A stretch of DNA of 40,271 nucleotides from contig JBOHGX010000444.1 in assembly GCA_050700255.1 (NCBI GenBank), positions 1-40,271 of the forward strand, given 5' to 3'. This document shows positions 17,156 to 25,551 of this stretch, piece by piece. Under the pieces are notes generated by a model, which did no database searches, was not told the origin of the DNA, and was given only the letters and a program-made list of their open reading frames with translations. A program made the position numbers and the translations under genes. This stretch comes from GCA-003244245 sp050700255. Lineage in GTDB: Bacteria; Actinomycetota; Actinomycetes; Mycobacteriales; Pseudonocardiaceae. The number at the start of each line of letters is the position of its first letter. Positions within the stretch are counted from its first letter, which is position 1.

Positions 17156-18268
17156 GTGAACGCCGACGTCGCCGCCGAACTCAAAGATCTGGCCGGCACC
17201 CTTGCCGGGATCGAGGCTGTGCTGGATATCGACCGGTTGCGGTCCCAGGTGGCCACGTTGGAGCAGGAGGCCGGCCGCCCCGATCTCTGGGATGACGTCG
17301 AGCACGCCCAGCAGGTCAACAGCAAGCTTGCTCATAAGCAGGGTGACCTGCGGCGGGTGCTGGGATTGCGGCAGCGTCTGGAAGACGTGGAGGTCCTTTA
17401 CGAGCTGGCCGATGAGGGTGCTGATGAAGGCGCCCGGCGCGAGGCCGAAACGGAGCGAACCCGGCTGAGCGCTGAAATCGCGTCCTTGGAGATCCGGACG
17501 CTACTGGCCGGGGAATACGACGAGCGGGATGCGTTGATGACGATCCGCTCCGAAGCCGGTGGGGTGGACGCTGCCGATTTCGCCGAGATGCTGATGCGGA
17601 TGTACCTACGTTGGGCCGAGCGGCACGGCTACCCGACCAAGATCTATGACACCTCATTTGCCGAGGAAGCCGGGATCAAATCGGCTACCTTCGTGGTCAA
17701 GGCGCCCTTCGCCTACGGCACCCTGTCGGTGGAGCAGGGCACCCATCGGCTGGTCCGGATCTCACCTTTTGACAACCAGGGTCGCCGGCAAACCTCCTTC
17801 GCCGGTGTTGAAGTGCTGCCGGTGACCGAGACCACCGATCACGTCGACATCCCAGAGAACGACATCCGCATCGACGTCTTCCGATCTTCTGGGCCCGGCG
17901 GGCAGAGCGTCAACACCACCGACTCCGCGGTGCGCATCACGCACCTGCCCAGCGGAATCGTGGTGTCCTGCCAGAACGAGAAATCGCAGATCCAGAATCG
18001 GGCGGCGGCGATGCGGGTGCTGCAATCCCGGTTACTGGAGCGCAAGCGCCAGGAGCGGCAGGCGGAGCTCGACGCGCTCAAAGGCGAGGGCAGCTCGTGG
18101 GGCAACCAGATGCGCTCCTACGTGCTGCATCCCTACCAGATGGTCAAGGACCTGCGAACCGAGCACGAGGTGGGCAACCCCGCCGCGGTGCTCGACGGGG
18201 ACATCGACGGCTTTCTCGAGTCCGGTATCCGGTGGCGCCGCCAGCAGCAGACCGCCGGTGCCGCTTAG
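17156..18268 (+). CDS. prfB: peptide chain release factor 2
   Basis: A 370-residue RF2 that reads UGA and UAA stop codons in the ribosomal A site. The N-terminal coiled coil (residues 1-95) is followed by the codon-recognition domain with the RF2 tripeptide SPF (RISPFDNQGRRQTSFAG) and the GGQ hydrolysis motif in SSGPGGQSVNTTDSAVRI. It starts at GTG 17156. There is no in-frame stop or programmed +1 frameshift site near codon 25, in line with other actinobacteria. It heads the conserved prfB-ftsE-ftsX-smpB cluster. Confidence 0.96.
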   Translation: MNADVAAELKDLAGTLAGIEAVLDIDRLRSQVATLEQEAGRPDLWDDVEHAQQVNSKLAHKQGDLRRVLGLRQRLEDVEVLYELADEGADEGARREAETERTRLSAEIASLEIRTLLAGEYDERDALMTIRSEAGGVDAADFAEMLMRMYLRWAERHGYPTKIYDTSFAEEAGIKSATFVVKAPFAYGTLSVEQGTHRLVRISPFDNQGRRQTSFAGVEVLPVTETTDHVDIPENDIRIDVFRSSGPGGQSVNTTDSAVRITHLPSGIVVSCQNEKSQIQNRAAAMRVLQSRLLERKRQERQAELDALKGEGSSWGNQMRSYVLHPYQMVKDLRTEHEVGNPAAVLDGDIDGFLESGIRWRRQQQTAGAA

Positions 18269-18345
18269 CGCTCGGTTCAACCCCGGGCCCGACCCGCCGC
18301 CGGTTGCCGCAGATTACCTGGGGCGGATGAGTAGACTCGCCGCTC

Positions 18346-19035
18346 GTGATCCGGCTCGAGCACGTCAGCAAGTCCTACAAGACTGCCACTAGACCCGCGC
18401 TCGACAACATCTCGGTCGAGGTGGACAAGGGCGAGTTCGTGTTCCTCATCGGACCGTCCGGGTCGGGGAAGTCGACCTTCCTGCGCCTGTTGCTGCGGGA
18501 GGAGGTTGCCAGCAAGGGCGACGTCTATGTGGCGAACTGGAACCTCAGCAAGCTTTCTCAGCGCCGTATCCCGCAGCTGCGGCAGCGGGTCGGCTGCGTG
18601 TTCCAGGATTTCCGGCTACTGACCAACAAGACCGTCTCCGAGAACGTCGCGTTTGCCCTCGAGGTGATCGGCAAGCCCCGGCACAGCATCCGCAAGGTGG
18701 TGCCGGAGGTGCTTGAGCTGGTCGGCTTGGAGGGCAAGGCGGACCGGATGCCACATGAGCTGTCCGGCGGGGAGCAGCAACGGGTCGCGATCGCCAGAGC
18801 GTTCGTGAACCGACCGCTGCTGCTGCTGGCCGACGAGCCCACCGGAAACCTGGATCCCGACATCAGCCAGGACATCATGCTGTTGCTGGAGCGGATCAAC
18901 CGAACCGGCACCACGGTACTGATGGCCACCCATGACCACTCGATCGTCGACTCGATGCGCCGCCGCGTTGTGGAGCTGCAGCTCGGACAACTGGTCCGAG
19001 ACGACAGCCGTGGCGTGTACGGCGTCGGCCACTGA
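18346..19035 (+). CDS. ftsE: cell division ATPase FtsE
   Basis: A 229-residue ABC ATPase that works with FtsX to activate peptidoglycan hydrolases at the septum. Walker A GPSGSGKST lies near residue 37, the Q-loop in FQDFRLLTNKTVSEN, the signature LSGGEQQRVAIAR, Walker B LLLADEPTGNLDPD and the H-loop TH in MATHDHSIVD. The phrase DFRLL after the Q-loop is typical of FtsE rather than MacB/LolD. GTG start, 77 bp after prfB and 21 bp before ftsX. Confidence 0.95.
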   Translation: MIRLEHVSKSYKTATRPALDNISVEVDKGEFVFLIGPSGSGKSTFLRLLLREEVASKGDVYVANWNLSKLSQRRIPQLRQRVGCVFQDFRLLTNKTVSENVAFALEVIGKPRHSIRKVVPEVLELVGLEGKADRMPHELSGGEQQRVAIARAFVNRPLLLLADEPTGNLDPDISQDIMLLLERINRTGTTVLMATHDHSIVDSMRRRVVELQLGQLVRDDSRGVYGVGH

Positions 19036-19056
19036 GATGAGGAATGTCCACTTCTG

Positions 19057-19959
19057 ATGCGTGCCAGCTTCGTGTTCAGCGAGGTCGTCACCGGCCTGCG
19101 CCGCAACGTCACCATGACCATGGCGATGATCCTGACCACTGCGATCTCACTTGGCCTGCTGGGTGGAGGCCTGCTCGTGGTCCGCACCATCGACCAGATG
19201 CAGCGCGACTACTACCAACGTGTAGAGACCGTCGTGTACCTCAGCGCCGACATCAGTGCGAACGATCCTGGCTGCACCTCCAGCACATGCGCTGCGCTGC
19301 GTGGAGAACTGGAGGCCGCCTCAGGCGTGCAGTCGGTGCTGTTCGAGAACCGGCAAGCCGCCTATGCGCGTTTCCAGCGGATCTTCGAGGGCCAGCCGGA
19401 GCTGCTGCAGCTGGCCAGACCCGAGGCGTTACCGGCGTCGCTACGGGTGCAGCTGTCCGATCCGCAACGCTTCCCGTCCATCGCCAAGTCGTTCAACGGG
19501 CGCCCCGGCGTGGACCGGGTCACTGACCAGGGTGAGTACCTCCGGCAACTGTTCCGCGCACTCAACGGCCTGCGCAACGCCACCTTCGTGATCGCGTTGA
19601 TTCAGGCCCTCGCGGCACTGTTGCTGATCTCCAACACCATCCAGGTGTCGGCGTTCACCCGGCGCGCTGAGGTCGGTGTCATGCGCCTGACCGGCGCGAC
19701 CCGCTGGTACACCCAGTTACCCTTCCTCCTGGAGGCGGTGGTCGCCGGCGTGGTTGGTGGCCTACTGGCGATCGGCGGCCTGGTGCTCGGCAAGGTGGCC
19801 TTTATCGACCGGGTGCTTGCCGGAGTGTTCGAGGCTGCGATCGTGCCGCGGTTGGGCTACGCGGATATCTTCGCGGTTGCACCGATTCTGCTGCTCGTAG
19901 GCGCGGTGGTCGCCGCACTGACCGGTTACGTGACGTTGCGCCTTTACGTGCGGGCTTAG
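19057..19959 (+). CDS. ftsX: cell division permease FtsX
   Basis: A 300-residue membrane partner of FtsE. TM1 covers about residues 20-45 (TMTMAMILTTAISLGLLGGG). An extracellular domain of about 125 residues carries two Cys in PGCTSSTC, a likely disulfide, and reaches the RipC-type hydrolases. Three TM helices form the FtsX domain, with FTRRAEVGVMRLTGATRWY between TM2 and TM3. Length and topology match actinobacterial FtsX. Confidence 0.95.
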   Translation: MRASFVFSEVVTGLRRNVTMTMAMILTTAISLGLLGGGLLVVRTIDQMQRDYYQRVETVVYLSADISANDPGCTSSTCAALRGELEAASGVQSVLFENRQAAYARFQRIFEGQPELLQLARPEALPASLRVQLSDPQRFPSIAKSFNGRPGVDRVTDQGEYLRQLFRALNGLRNATFVIALIQALAALLLISNTIQVSAFTRRAEVGVMRLTGATRWYTQLPFLLEAVVAGVVGGLLAIGGLVLGKVAFIDRVLAGVFEAAIVPRLGYADIFAVAPILLLVGAVVAALTGYVTLRLYVRA

Positions 19960-19969
19960 AGCAGGAGGC

Positions 19970-20446
19970 ATGAGCAAGGAGCGCGGCCGCAAAGTGATCG
20001 TGTCGAACCGGCGGGCCCGGCACGACTACGCGATCATGGATGTCTACGAGGCGGGCATCGTGCTCACCGGTACCGAGGTCAAGTCACTTCGGGCGGGCCG
20101 CGCTTCGCTGGCCGACGCCTACGCCAGCGTTGAGGACGGCGAGGTGTGGCTTCGCGGCGTGCACATTCCGGAATATGACCAAGGTAGCTGGACCAACCAC
20201 GAGCCTCGGCGGACCCGCAAGTTGCTGCTGCATCGCAAGGAGATCCTCCGGCTGATCGGTAAGACCAGGGAGGGTGGGCTGGCGCTGGTGCCGCTGTCGA
20301 TGTACTTCGCCGACGGCAAGGTGAAGGTGGAGATCGCGCTGGCCCGCGGTAAGCGCTCCTATGACAAGCGGGCCGACCTGGCCAAGCGGGACGCCGACCG
20401 CGAGGTGCGGCGTGCCATGGGACGGCGGGCCAAAGGCATGGATTGA
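19970..20446 (+). CDS. smpB: SsrA-binding protein SmpB
   Basis: A 158-residue OB-fold protein that binds the tRNA-like end of tmRNA and brings it to stalled ribosomes. NRRARHDYAIMDVYEAGIVL and GTEVKSLRAGRASLADAYA are family hallmarks, and the basic C-terminal tail (KRADLAKRDADREVRRAMGR) mimics codon-anticodon pairing in the decoding centre. AGGAGG lies directly upstream of the ATG, 10 bp after ftsX. Its RNA partner ssrA lies 1 kb downstream. Confidence 0.97.
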   Translation: MSKERGRKVIVSNRRARHDYAIMDVYEAGIVLTGTEVKSLRAGRASLADAYASVEDGEVWLRGVHIPEYDQGSWTNHEPRRTRKLLLHRKEILRLIGKTREGGLALVPLSMYFADGKVKVEIALARGKRSYDKRADLAKRDADREVRRAMGRRAKGMD

Positions 20447-20561
20447 ACGTTGCCCCCGGCATGTCCGCCTCCCATGCCCGGTGTGTCCGCACCTGGTGCC
20501 CGGTGTGTCTGGTGTCGGTGGACGGTGATGTCGCGCTGGCCAGGTTAACCGGGCCCAGGCC

Positions 20562-21413
20562 GTGACTGCACTGCTGCTGTCGGCGCTGGCCGCGGCGGGC
20601 TACGGGATCAGCGACTTCGTCGGGGGTCTGGCCTCCCGCCGCGTCCACGCGTTGCGGGTTGTCGTCGTCAGCTATCCCTTGTCGTTGGCCATGATGGTGC
20701 TGCTGGCGCTGGTTGTCGGTGGGTCAGCGGATGAGGCGGCGCTGCTGATCGGTGCCCTGGCCGGGGTGCTGGTCGGAGTGGCGATTCTGTGGTTCTACCT
20801 CGCTTTGGCTGAGGGCCCGATGAGCGTGGTCTCGCCCCTGACCGCGTTACTGGTGGCCGGCCTGCCGCTGGCGACCGGGATCGCGCTGGGGGAGCGACCC
20901 GGGCCGCTGGCGCTGGCCGGTGCCGCGTTGGCGGTGGTGGCCGTGGTGCTGGTCAGCCGGGAGGAGCGGGCCGCTGTCGACCACACGCCGGCGGTCCGCT
21001 TCACCACCAGGGTCGGCTGGCTGACCGTGGGATCCGGGGCAACCTTCGGCGGGTACTTCATCCTGCTCGATCAGGTGCCCGCGGGCTCGGGCCTGTGGCC
21101 GCTGGCGATGTCCCGGATGGCGGCGACCGCGGTGGTGGTGATCGCTGCCGGTCTCACGCGGCGACGCCCCGCCGCTGGTGCACCTGCCCTCCTGGCGGTC
21201 GCCGCAGCGATGCTTGATGTCATAGGCAACGTGGCCTTCCTGTTCGCCTTGCAGGCCGGGTTGCTGTCGTTGGTCAGTGTGGTCGCAGCGTTGTACCCGG
21301 CGTGGACGGTGCTGCTGGCTCGTCTGGTGCTCGGTGAGCGCACTGGCCGGATGCAACAAGCGGGCCTGGCGCTGGCTGCAGTGGCCGTCGGCCTTATCGC
21401 AGGCGCTAGCTGA
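20562..21413 (+). CDS. EamA/DMT-family transporter
   Basis: A 283-residue very hydrophobic protein with two EamA repeats and about ten TM helices. The first repeat runs through LLSALAAAGYGISDFVGGLA and SPLTALLVAGLPLATGIALGE; the second contains LYPAWTVLLARLVLGERTG, the usual EamA end. Such proteins export metabolites or amino acids; the substrate is unknown. GTG start; inserted between smpB and ssrA. The 115-bp gap before it contains a short repeat of cccggtgtgtc. Confidence 0.85.
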   Translation: MTALLLSALAAAGYGISDFVGGLASRRVHALRVVVVSYPLSLAMMVLLALVVGGSADEAALLIGALAGVLVGVAILWFYLALAEGPMSVVSPLTALLVAGLPLATGIALGERPGPLALAGAALAVVAVVLVSREERAAVDHTPAVRFTTRVGWLTVGSGATFGGYFILLDQVPAGSGLWPLAMSRMAATAVVVIAAGLTRRRPAAGAPALLAVAAAMLDVIGNVAFLFALQAGLLSLVSVVAALYPAWTVLLARLVLGERTGRMQQAGLALAAVAVGLIAGAS

Positions 21414-21491
21414 CGTGGGTCGGGGCTGACCTGCCGGGGATGATTACCGGGCAGCCAGGCGTTACCCTGAGCAGGTTGTCCTGCCCAACAA

Positions 21492-21861
21492 GGGGGTGAA
21501 CGGTTTCGACTCCGGACGTTGAGTCAGTGGGAAGCGTGCCGGTGCAGGCGAGAGACCACCGTAAGCGTCATCGCAACCGAATAAGCGCCGACTCCAGTCA
21601 GCGCGAGTTCGCCCTCGCTGCCTAAGCGAGGAGCGACTCTGTCGGACCGGGGGCGTCCCCGCCCCGGACCCCGGCATCAGCTAGGGGACTCACCGCCAGA
21701 TCCGGCCGCGGGGTCTGGTGGGACACCTACAGCGGCTGGGATCGTCACACCGGCTGGGTCCGCATGACCGGTGGATCCGAGCAGAGGCGTAGCGGACTGC
21801 GCACGGAGAAGCCCTGATGATGCGACGGAGGACCCGGGTTCGATTCCCGGCACCTCCACCA
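21492..21861 (+). ncRNA. ssrA: tmRNA
   Basis: A 370-nt transfer-messenger RNA. The 5' GGGGGTG pairs with the 3' CACCTCC before ACCA, with a wobble G3:U70 pair, the alanine identity element. The 5' GGTTTCGACTCC and the 3' T arm GGGTTCGATTCCC are canonical. The tag reading frame at 21587-21625 encodes ADSSQREFALAA followed by TAA. With SmpB it frees stalled ribosomes and marks the peptide for proteolysis. Confidence 0.96.
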
Positions 21862-21925
21862 TGGCGGCCTTACTCGAACCGTTGGCCCCAAAGCCACGGT
21901 GAGTAGGTCCGCTCCGGTTGAACGA

Positions 21926-22240
21926 TCAACGAAAGCCCTCTCTCTCCTGGAGAGGGCTTTCGTTGTGTTTGTCCCCGTAGGCCTCGCTCAGCGCCCCGCT
22001 GCGGCGGGCAGTAGGTACGGTCCGCCCTTTGTCGGCCTCGACCAGCGTTTCGGCCATCTCCGTTAGCTCGTGAGCCGTTATCTTCCCGGGCGTAGTCGAA
22101 CACCCCCGGAAGAAAGCGTCACCGAGATCGAGGTGGCGGGCAGAGGCGCTCCGTAGGCCCCGCCCGATGAGATTTCCGCAGGAGTACGCCATGTGGGACA
22201 CCTGTATGATTAGAGCTACGACCATCGCCGGGCGTAACAC
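21926..22240 (-). CDS. hypothetical protein
   Basis: An ORF of 104 residues; a start at ATG 22192 (MAYSCGNLIGRG) would give 88. HLDLGDAFFRG and ITAHELTEMAETLVEADKGR look like real helices. No family is recognised. Its last codons run through the hairpin at 21927-21965, so either the hairpin is a terminator placed in the coding tail or the ORF is chance. Composition is less GC-rich than the core genes to the left, which suggests imported DNA beside ssrA. Confidence 0.35.
   Translation of the reverse strand: MLRPAMVVALIIQVSHMAYSCGNLIGRGLRSASARHLDLGDAFFRGCSTTPGKITAHELTEMAETLVEADKGRTVPTARRSGALSEAYGDKHNESPLQEREGFR
21927..21965. terminator. 15-bp perfect hairpin downstream of tmRNA
   Basis: Arms caacgaaagccctct and agagggctttcgttg pair perfectly around a nine-base loop. 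On the plus strand TGTGTTTGT follows. It lies 66 bp after ssrA and can end transcription from either side. Confidence 0.75.
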
Positions 22241-22400
22241 TCCTTACGTGCGACGTTCCCGATAGAGGTTCCGCGTGTCCTTGCGGTGATCACTCGCGCG
22301 GAGCGCCTACACCGAGCCCCGCGTCGAGAACAAGGTCGACGGCCATGACACCTCGTTGTCAATTCTCGCGTTGTCTGTCCGGACGGCTATCGTGTGCGGT

Positions 22401-22639
22401 GTGACCGCCCCAGCAACTCCCGGACCGCGGCACGGCGGCAGCGGACCGTCGTTCTCCGACGCCACGCCGGCCGAGGTCCGCGCTGCGCTGATCCCGGAGG
22501 AAGCCGCCGAGTTCGACCGTGACCGTGCCCGAGGCGCACCGAGCCATGTACCGCCGGGCGGCCGCCCGGCTAGCTAGCCGGGGAGGACATCCCGGCTGAC
22601 GAGCCGCTGCCGCGGATCAAGGCCCGGCTGGGCCTGTAG
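22401..22639 (+). pseudogene. DUF6247 antitoxin-like gene, deleted and frameshifted
   Basis: GTG 22401 opens a frame reading GPSFSDATPAEVRAALIPEE, the standard DUF6247 N-terminus. After EFDRD the middle domain is missing. Two other frames then give HRAMYRRAAARLAG and EDIPADEPLPRIKARLGL with a stop at 22637, the usual C-terminus. DUF6247 genes commonly precede small RelE-like toxin genes, as the next remnant does here. Confidence 0.6.
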
Positions 22640-22644
22640 CCGCG

Positions 22645-22771
22645 TTGTACACGGTCACCGACGACCAGTCACAGCAGCAGGTCGATGCGCGTCCGGCCGA
22701 GGCGCTGGCCCCGTTCGCCGAGGCCCGCGCGACGCTGGAGGTTGCGCCCTGGAATGGCGCGCCATACGCAG
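22645..22771 (+). pseudogene. RelE-like toxin, N-terminal half only
   Basis: A TTG-started reading YTVTDDQSQQQVDARPAEAL continues with APFAEARATLEVAPWNGAPY, the N-terminal half of a small RelE-type toxin often paired with DUF6247. The expected C-terminal strands are missing; the sequence switches at about 22771 to a methyltransferase tail. It starts 5 bp after the DUF6247 remnant. Non-functional. Confidence 0.55.
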
Positions 22772-22876
22772 GCCGGGGAGGCCACCATCCGCCAGGTGAC
22801 GGCCGACGCGGGCTTCACCCGTTTCCGCCGAGCCGCGGAGACACCGTTCAACCTGGTCTACGAGATCCGGCCGTAG
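22772..22876 (+). pseudogene. C-terminal fragment of a class I SAM methyltransferase
   Basis: The frame of the stop at 22874 reads ATIRQVTADAGFTRFRRAAE followed by TPFNLVYEIRP. This resembles the end of an actinobacterial SAM-dependent methyltransferase family. The catalytic part is absent. It is fused to the toxin remnant by deletion. Confidence 0.5.
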
Positions 22877-23081
22877 ATCGAGTCCGGCGGCGGTCATGGC
22901 GTCTCTCGACGACCGCCTGGCTCTCCCCGCCCGGTGATGCAACGCGCGACTGGCAGCAGCGCTGGGCGGGGATGGTCGCATGGTTCGGCGCCGACCGCGC
23001 CGCCGGCGGTGGACGTCTCACGCACCCTCGTCGAGACCGGCCAGTTGCCGAGCCCACGGCGGCCCGCCGCCGTTGAGCGCA

Positions 23082-23409
23082 ATGGTCTGCACCGAGGGCG
23101 TCCCGTCGCTGGCCTGCTGACGGCTCTTGGAAGCCGCGGTCGGTGCCGGCGCCCGGATCCGGTGGTGCAACGACTTCGACTAGGCCGGCATGCGGATCAC
23201 CGCCTCCCGTCGCGCGGCTTGCCGCCACGCCGTGGCGGATGACGGCCGCCGAGTTCACCGCGACGCTCGCGCTCGACGACACCGAGCCGCTCCGCGGAGC
23301 CCCGCAGCCTGCCCGTGGGATCCGGCCCTGGCCGAGGCGCTGGCGGCTGCGGGCCGCTCGGTCATGGAGGAGGCTCATTCCCGCGCTGCTCGAGGACCTG
23401 CGGCACTAG
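23082..23409 (+). pseudogene. DUF2399 (Wadjet JetD-like, TIGR02679) C-terminal remnant
   Basis: The reading MVCTEGVPSLAC-stop-RLLEAAVGAGARIRW-CNDFD-stop-AGMRIT contains TGA and TAG in place of sense codons. The latter falls exactly where the family has DFDW. It then shifts to MTAAEFTATLALDDTEPLRG, to CPWDPALAEALAAAGRSVME, and ends LIPALLEDLRH with a stop at 23407. Order and spacing match the toprim-like end of DUF2399 proteins, the nuclease subunit JetD of the DUF2397/2398/2399 kind of Wadjet plasmid-defence system. The other Wadjet genes are not present. The sequence 22877-23081 may hold further decayed parts. Confidence 0.6.
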
Positions 23410-23559
23410 GTCGCTGGGAGTCGACAAGCAGGGCCGCCGAACCCGTGTCTGCTTCGGTGTGACCCCGGTCGTCAGGCTACCGAACCGTATGTTCGCCAGG
23501 ACCCGACGAGCTGGTATATGGCCTTCACACGCGATCAGCGAAGAGCTGACGGAGCAAGG

Positions 23560-24168
23560 TCAGCCCGCAGCCGGGGACGCGGGAAGCGTGAGGTCGAGCC
23601 GGACCGAGAACGGCCGGTCGAGCAGCATGAGCCCACCGTCGCTGCCGGCGCGCTCAACGTATTCGCCGTCCAGCAGCTCATAACACACCGCCGCCGGTGG
23701 TTGGCAGCTCGGATCAACCATGAGCAAGTAGGGAACCCCGGCCTCGGCATACAGCGCACGCTTGGTCGTCCGGTCGTAGACACGGGTGGACGGCGAGGCG
23801 ATCTCGCCGACGAGCACCACGTGCCGGGCCGAGAGGATGACGCCGTTGAACCCCGGGCGGTCGATAACGCAGAAGTCCGGGATCAGCGCCCGATCTCCCC
23901 CCAGTGCAACATTCGAGTCCGGCATGACCTCATACTCCGCTGGGGCAGCCGCATCGAGTTGCTGCCACAGCCGCATCATCAATCGCTGGTGCCGGTATGC
24001 CGAGACCGGGCTCACTACCAGCAACCCGTCGACGAGCTCCGTATAGGGCGGGCCTTCGGGCAATGCCAACCACTCGTCCAACTTCCACGGACCGGCATGT
24101 ACGGTCGGTTCGGGTTGGGGCGCGGCCACAGTCGCCACCTCCGCTTCGACGTCGACTCCCAGTGTGAC
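23560..24168 (-). CDS. Uma2-family (DUF820) putative endonuclease
   Basis: A PD-(D/E)XK-like fold protein of about 202 residues from GTG 24168. It has the family order: helix-strand YTELVDGLLVVSPVSAYRHQ with the first acidic residue, then DRALIPDFCVID with the P-D motif, then VLVGEIASPSTRVYDRTTKR with the E-x-A/x-S-P motif and the following Lys, and YLLMVDPS. Uma2 proteins are abundant in mobile or variable DNA of actinomycetes and cyanobacteria; their role is not settled. The frame is intact in a region full of decayed genes. Confidence 0.8.
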   Translation of the reverse strand, partial: VTLGVDVEAEVATVAAPQPEPTVHAGPWKLDEWLALPEGPPYTELVDGLLVVSPVSAYRHQRLMMRLWQQLDAAAPAEYEVMPDSNVALGGDRALIPDFCVIDRPGFNGVILSARHVVLVGEIASPSTRVYDRTTKRALYAEAGVPYLLMVDPSCQPPAAVCYELLDGEYVERAGSDGGLMLLDRPFSVRLDLTLPASPAAG

Positions 24169-24431
24169 ACGACGGCAGTCTCTCGCCAGCCACCGACAGT
24201 ATCGGCAGTCGCGGGCGGGCCGTCGATCGGCCGCGACGGGTTCGTGCACCGGTCACGCGACGAGGCACCACGCTGGGGTATTACCGCGACAGCGCCGGGC
24301 CATGGATACGCTGCGGATCGATGAAACCGCGGTGGTGCCTGAGCCGACGAGGAACACAACTCCGCGACGGTGATCGCGCCGGCATACGCCTAACTTGGTG
24401 CTGAGCACCGCCCCTCCGCCGCCGCGACGTC

Positions 24432-25031
24432 TCAGGGCCAGGCGCGCATTGCGGCTTCGGCCACCGCGCGTAAGTCGTCACGGGTCGCGCCGTCGCACGC
24501 CTGCTGCGACATGCCCTGTACCACTGCGGCGGTGAACACAGCGAGCGCCCGGGCGTCCGCGTCAGCGGGCAGCTCACCAGCCTCGATGTCAGCGGTGATC
24601 CGCCGTTCGAGCTCTGCAACGTTGGCATTGCGGCGTCTGCGGAGCATGTCCGCAACGTCGGCGGACTGCCGGGTGCAGTTCGTCGCGGCGCTGATGAGGA
24701 GGCAACCGGGTGGGTACGCCGGGTCGGTATAGACCTCAGCAGTCTCGCGGAGCATCCGGCCGACACCGGCCCGGGCGGTCGGCTCCTCTTCGAGCGCCCG
24801 CCAGATGAACGTTCCGTGCCGTCGCCCGTAGGCCTCGACAACCTCGGCGAACAAGGTCTTCTTGTCGCCGAACGTGGCGTACAGGCTCGGCGGGGCGATG
24901 CCCATCGCCTGGGTGAGGTCGGCGATGGACGTCGCCTCGTAGCCGTGTTGCCAGAACAGCCGCGTCGCCGCCTCCAGGACCGCGTCGCGATCGAAGGATC
25001 GGGGCCGTCCCCGTCGCGCAGTCGCCGTCAC
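24432..25031 (-). CDS. TetR-family transcriptional regulator
   Basis: A 199-residue repressor. The N-terminal DNA-binding domain reads RDAVLEAATRLFWQHGYEAT, SIADLTQAMGIAPPSLYATF, GDKKTLFAEVV. The ligand domain includes YPPGCLLISAATNC and ends MRAWP, the TetR_C subgroup close to AcrR/YdeS-like regulators. GTG start at 25031. Two palindromic boxes (25045-25056, 25083-25094) lie just upstream and are likely its own operator. A truncated near-copy sits at 25235-25472. Confidence 0.88.
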   Translation of the reverse strand: MTATARRGRPRSFDRDAVLEAATRLFWQHGYEATSIADLTQAMGIAPPSLYATFGDKKTLFAEVVEAYGRRHGTFIWRALEEEPTARAGVGRMLRETAEVYTDPAYPPGCLLISAATNCTRQSADVADMLRRRRNANVAELERRITADIEAGELPADADARALAVFTAAVVQGMSQQACDGATRDDLRAVAEAAMRAWP

Positions 25032-25044
25032 AGCACAAATTATA

Positions 25045-25094
25045 TAGCGCTCGTTAGAAAAACCTCGTACGCTCCCGATTTGTATCGATCGCTA
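25045..25094. promoter_or_regulatory. TetR operator pair, copy 1
   Basis: Boxes TAGCGCTCGTTA (25045-25056) and TATCGATCGCTA (25083-25094) are near-palindromes with centres 38 bp apart, between the divergent tetR and the ligase fragment. The same arrangement recurs at 25486-25535. Confidence 0.65.
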
Positions 25095-25101
25095 AAGAAT
25101 C

Positions 25102-25281
25102 ATGACCAAGGTGGTGACGGTCGTGGGACCGACGAGCTCGTATTGGCGGGGGGATACTTCGGTGCCGGTGTTGCCGACAACTGTCGGCGGCGTCCTGCGG
25201 GAGGCCGCGGCGCTGGACGCCGATGAGCCGGCGATGGTGTCGAGCACCCGGCCGGCGAAGGCTCCCGGCCCGCGCCCGTAG
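25102..25281 (+). pseudogene. N-terminal fragment of an acyl-CoA synthetase
   Basis: Directly after the first operator pair, ATG 25102 opens SYWRGDTSVPVLPTTVGGVL and REAAALDADEPAMV. This is the typical start of AMP-dependent fatty-acyl-CoA synthetases. After about residue 45 the sequence turns into the antisense of the second tetR copy and stops at 25281. The rest of the ligase is gone, so a deletion between two tetR-promoter-gene units explains the junction near 25235. Confidence 0.6.
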
Positions 25282-25472
25282 GCGTCGACGACCTCGGCGA
25301 ACGGTGTCTTCTTATCCCCGAACGCGGTGTACAGGCTCGGCGGGCGATGCCCATCGCGCGGGTCAGGTTGGCAACGGATTGCCTCGTCGCCGTGTTGCCA
25401 GAACAGCCGTGCCGCTGCCTCCAGAACTGCGTCGCGGTCGAAGGAGGGGTCCCCGCCGTGCAGTGCCGTCAC
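25235..25472 (-). pseudogene. second TetR copy, N-terminal domain only
   Basis: From GTG 25472 the reading SFDRDAVLEAAARLFWQHGD nearly repeats the intact TetR, then slips frame through the recognition helix (CQPDPRDGHRPPSLYTAF instead of LTQAMGIAPPSLYATF) and returns at GDKKTPFAEVVDAYGRG. At about 25235 similarity stops at the ligase fragment. The ligand-binding domain is absent. It cannot act as a normal repressor. Confidence 0.75.
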
Positions 25473-25485
25473 AGGACAAATACTA

Positions 25486-25535
25486 TAGCGATCGCTAAAG
25501 AAACCGTCTAAGCTCTCGATTCATATCGATCGCTA
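25486..25535. promoter_or_regulatory. TetR operator pair, copy 2
   Basis: TAGCGATCGCTA (25486-25497) is a perfect palindrome and TATCGATCGCTA (25524-25535) a near one, again 38 bp centre to centre. It lies before the SDR gene, so the intact TetR encoded nearby probably controls the SDR too. Confidence 0.7.
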
Positions 25536-25551
25536 TAGAATGGAGTACGCC

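Noticed and set aside
17156..17300. Possible programmed +1 frameshift in prfB
   Set aside because: There is no in-frame UGA and no CUU-UGA-like site near codon 25; the frame is continuous from GTG 17156, as in other actinobacteria.
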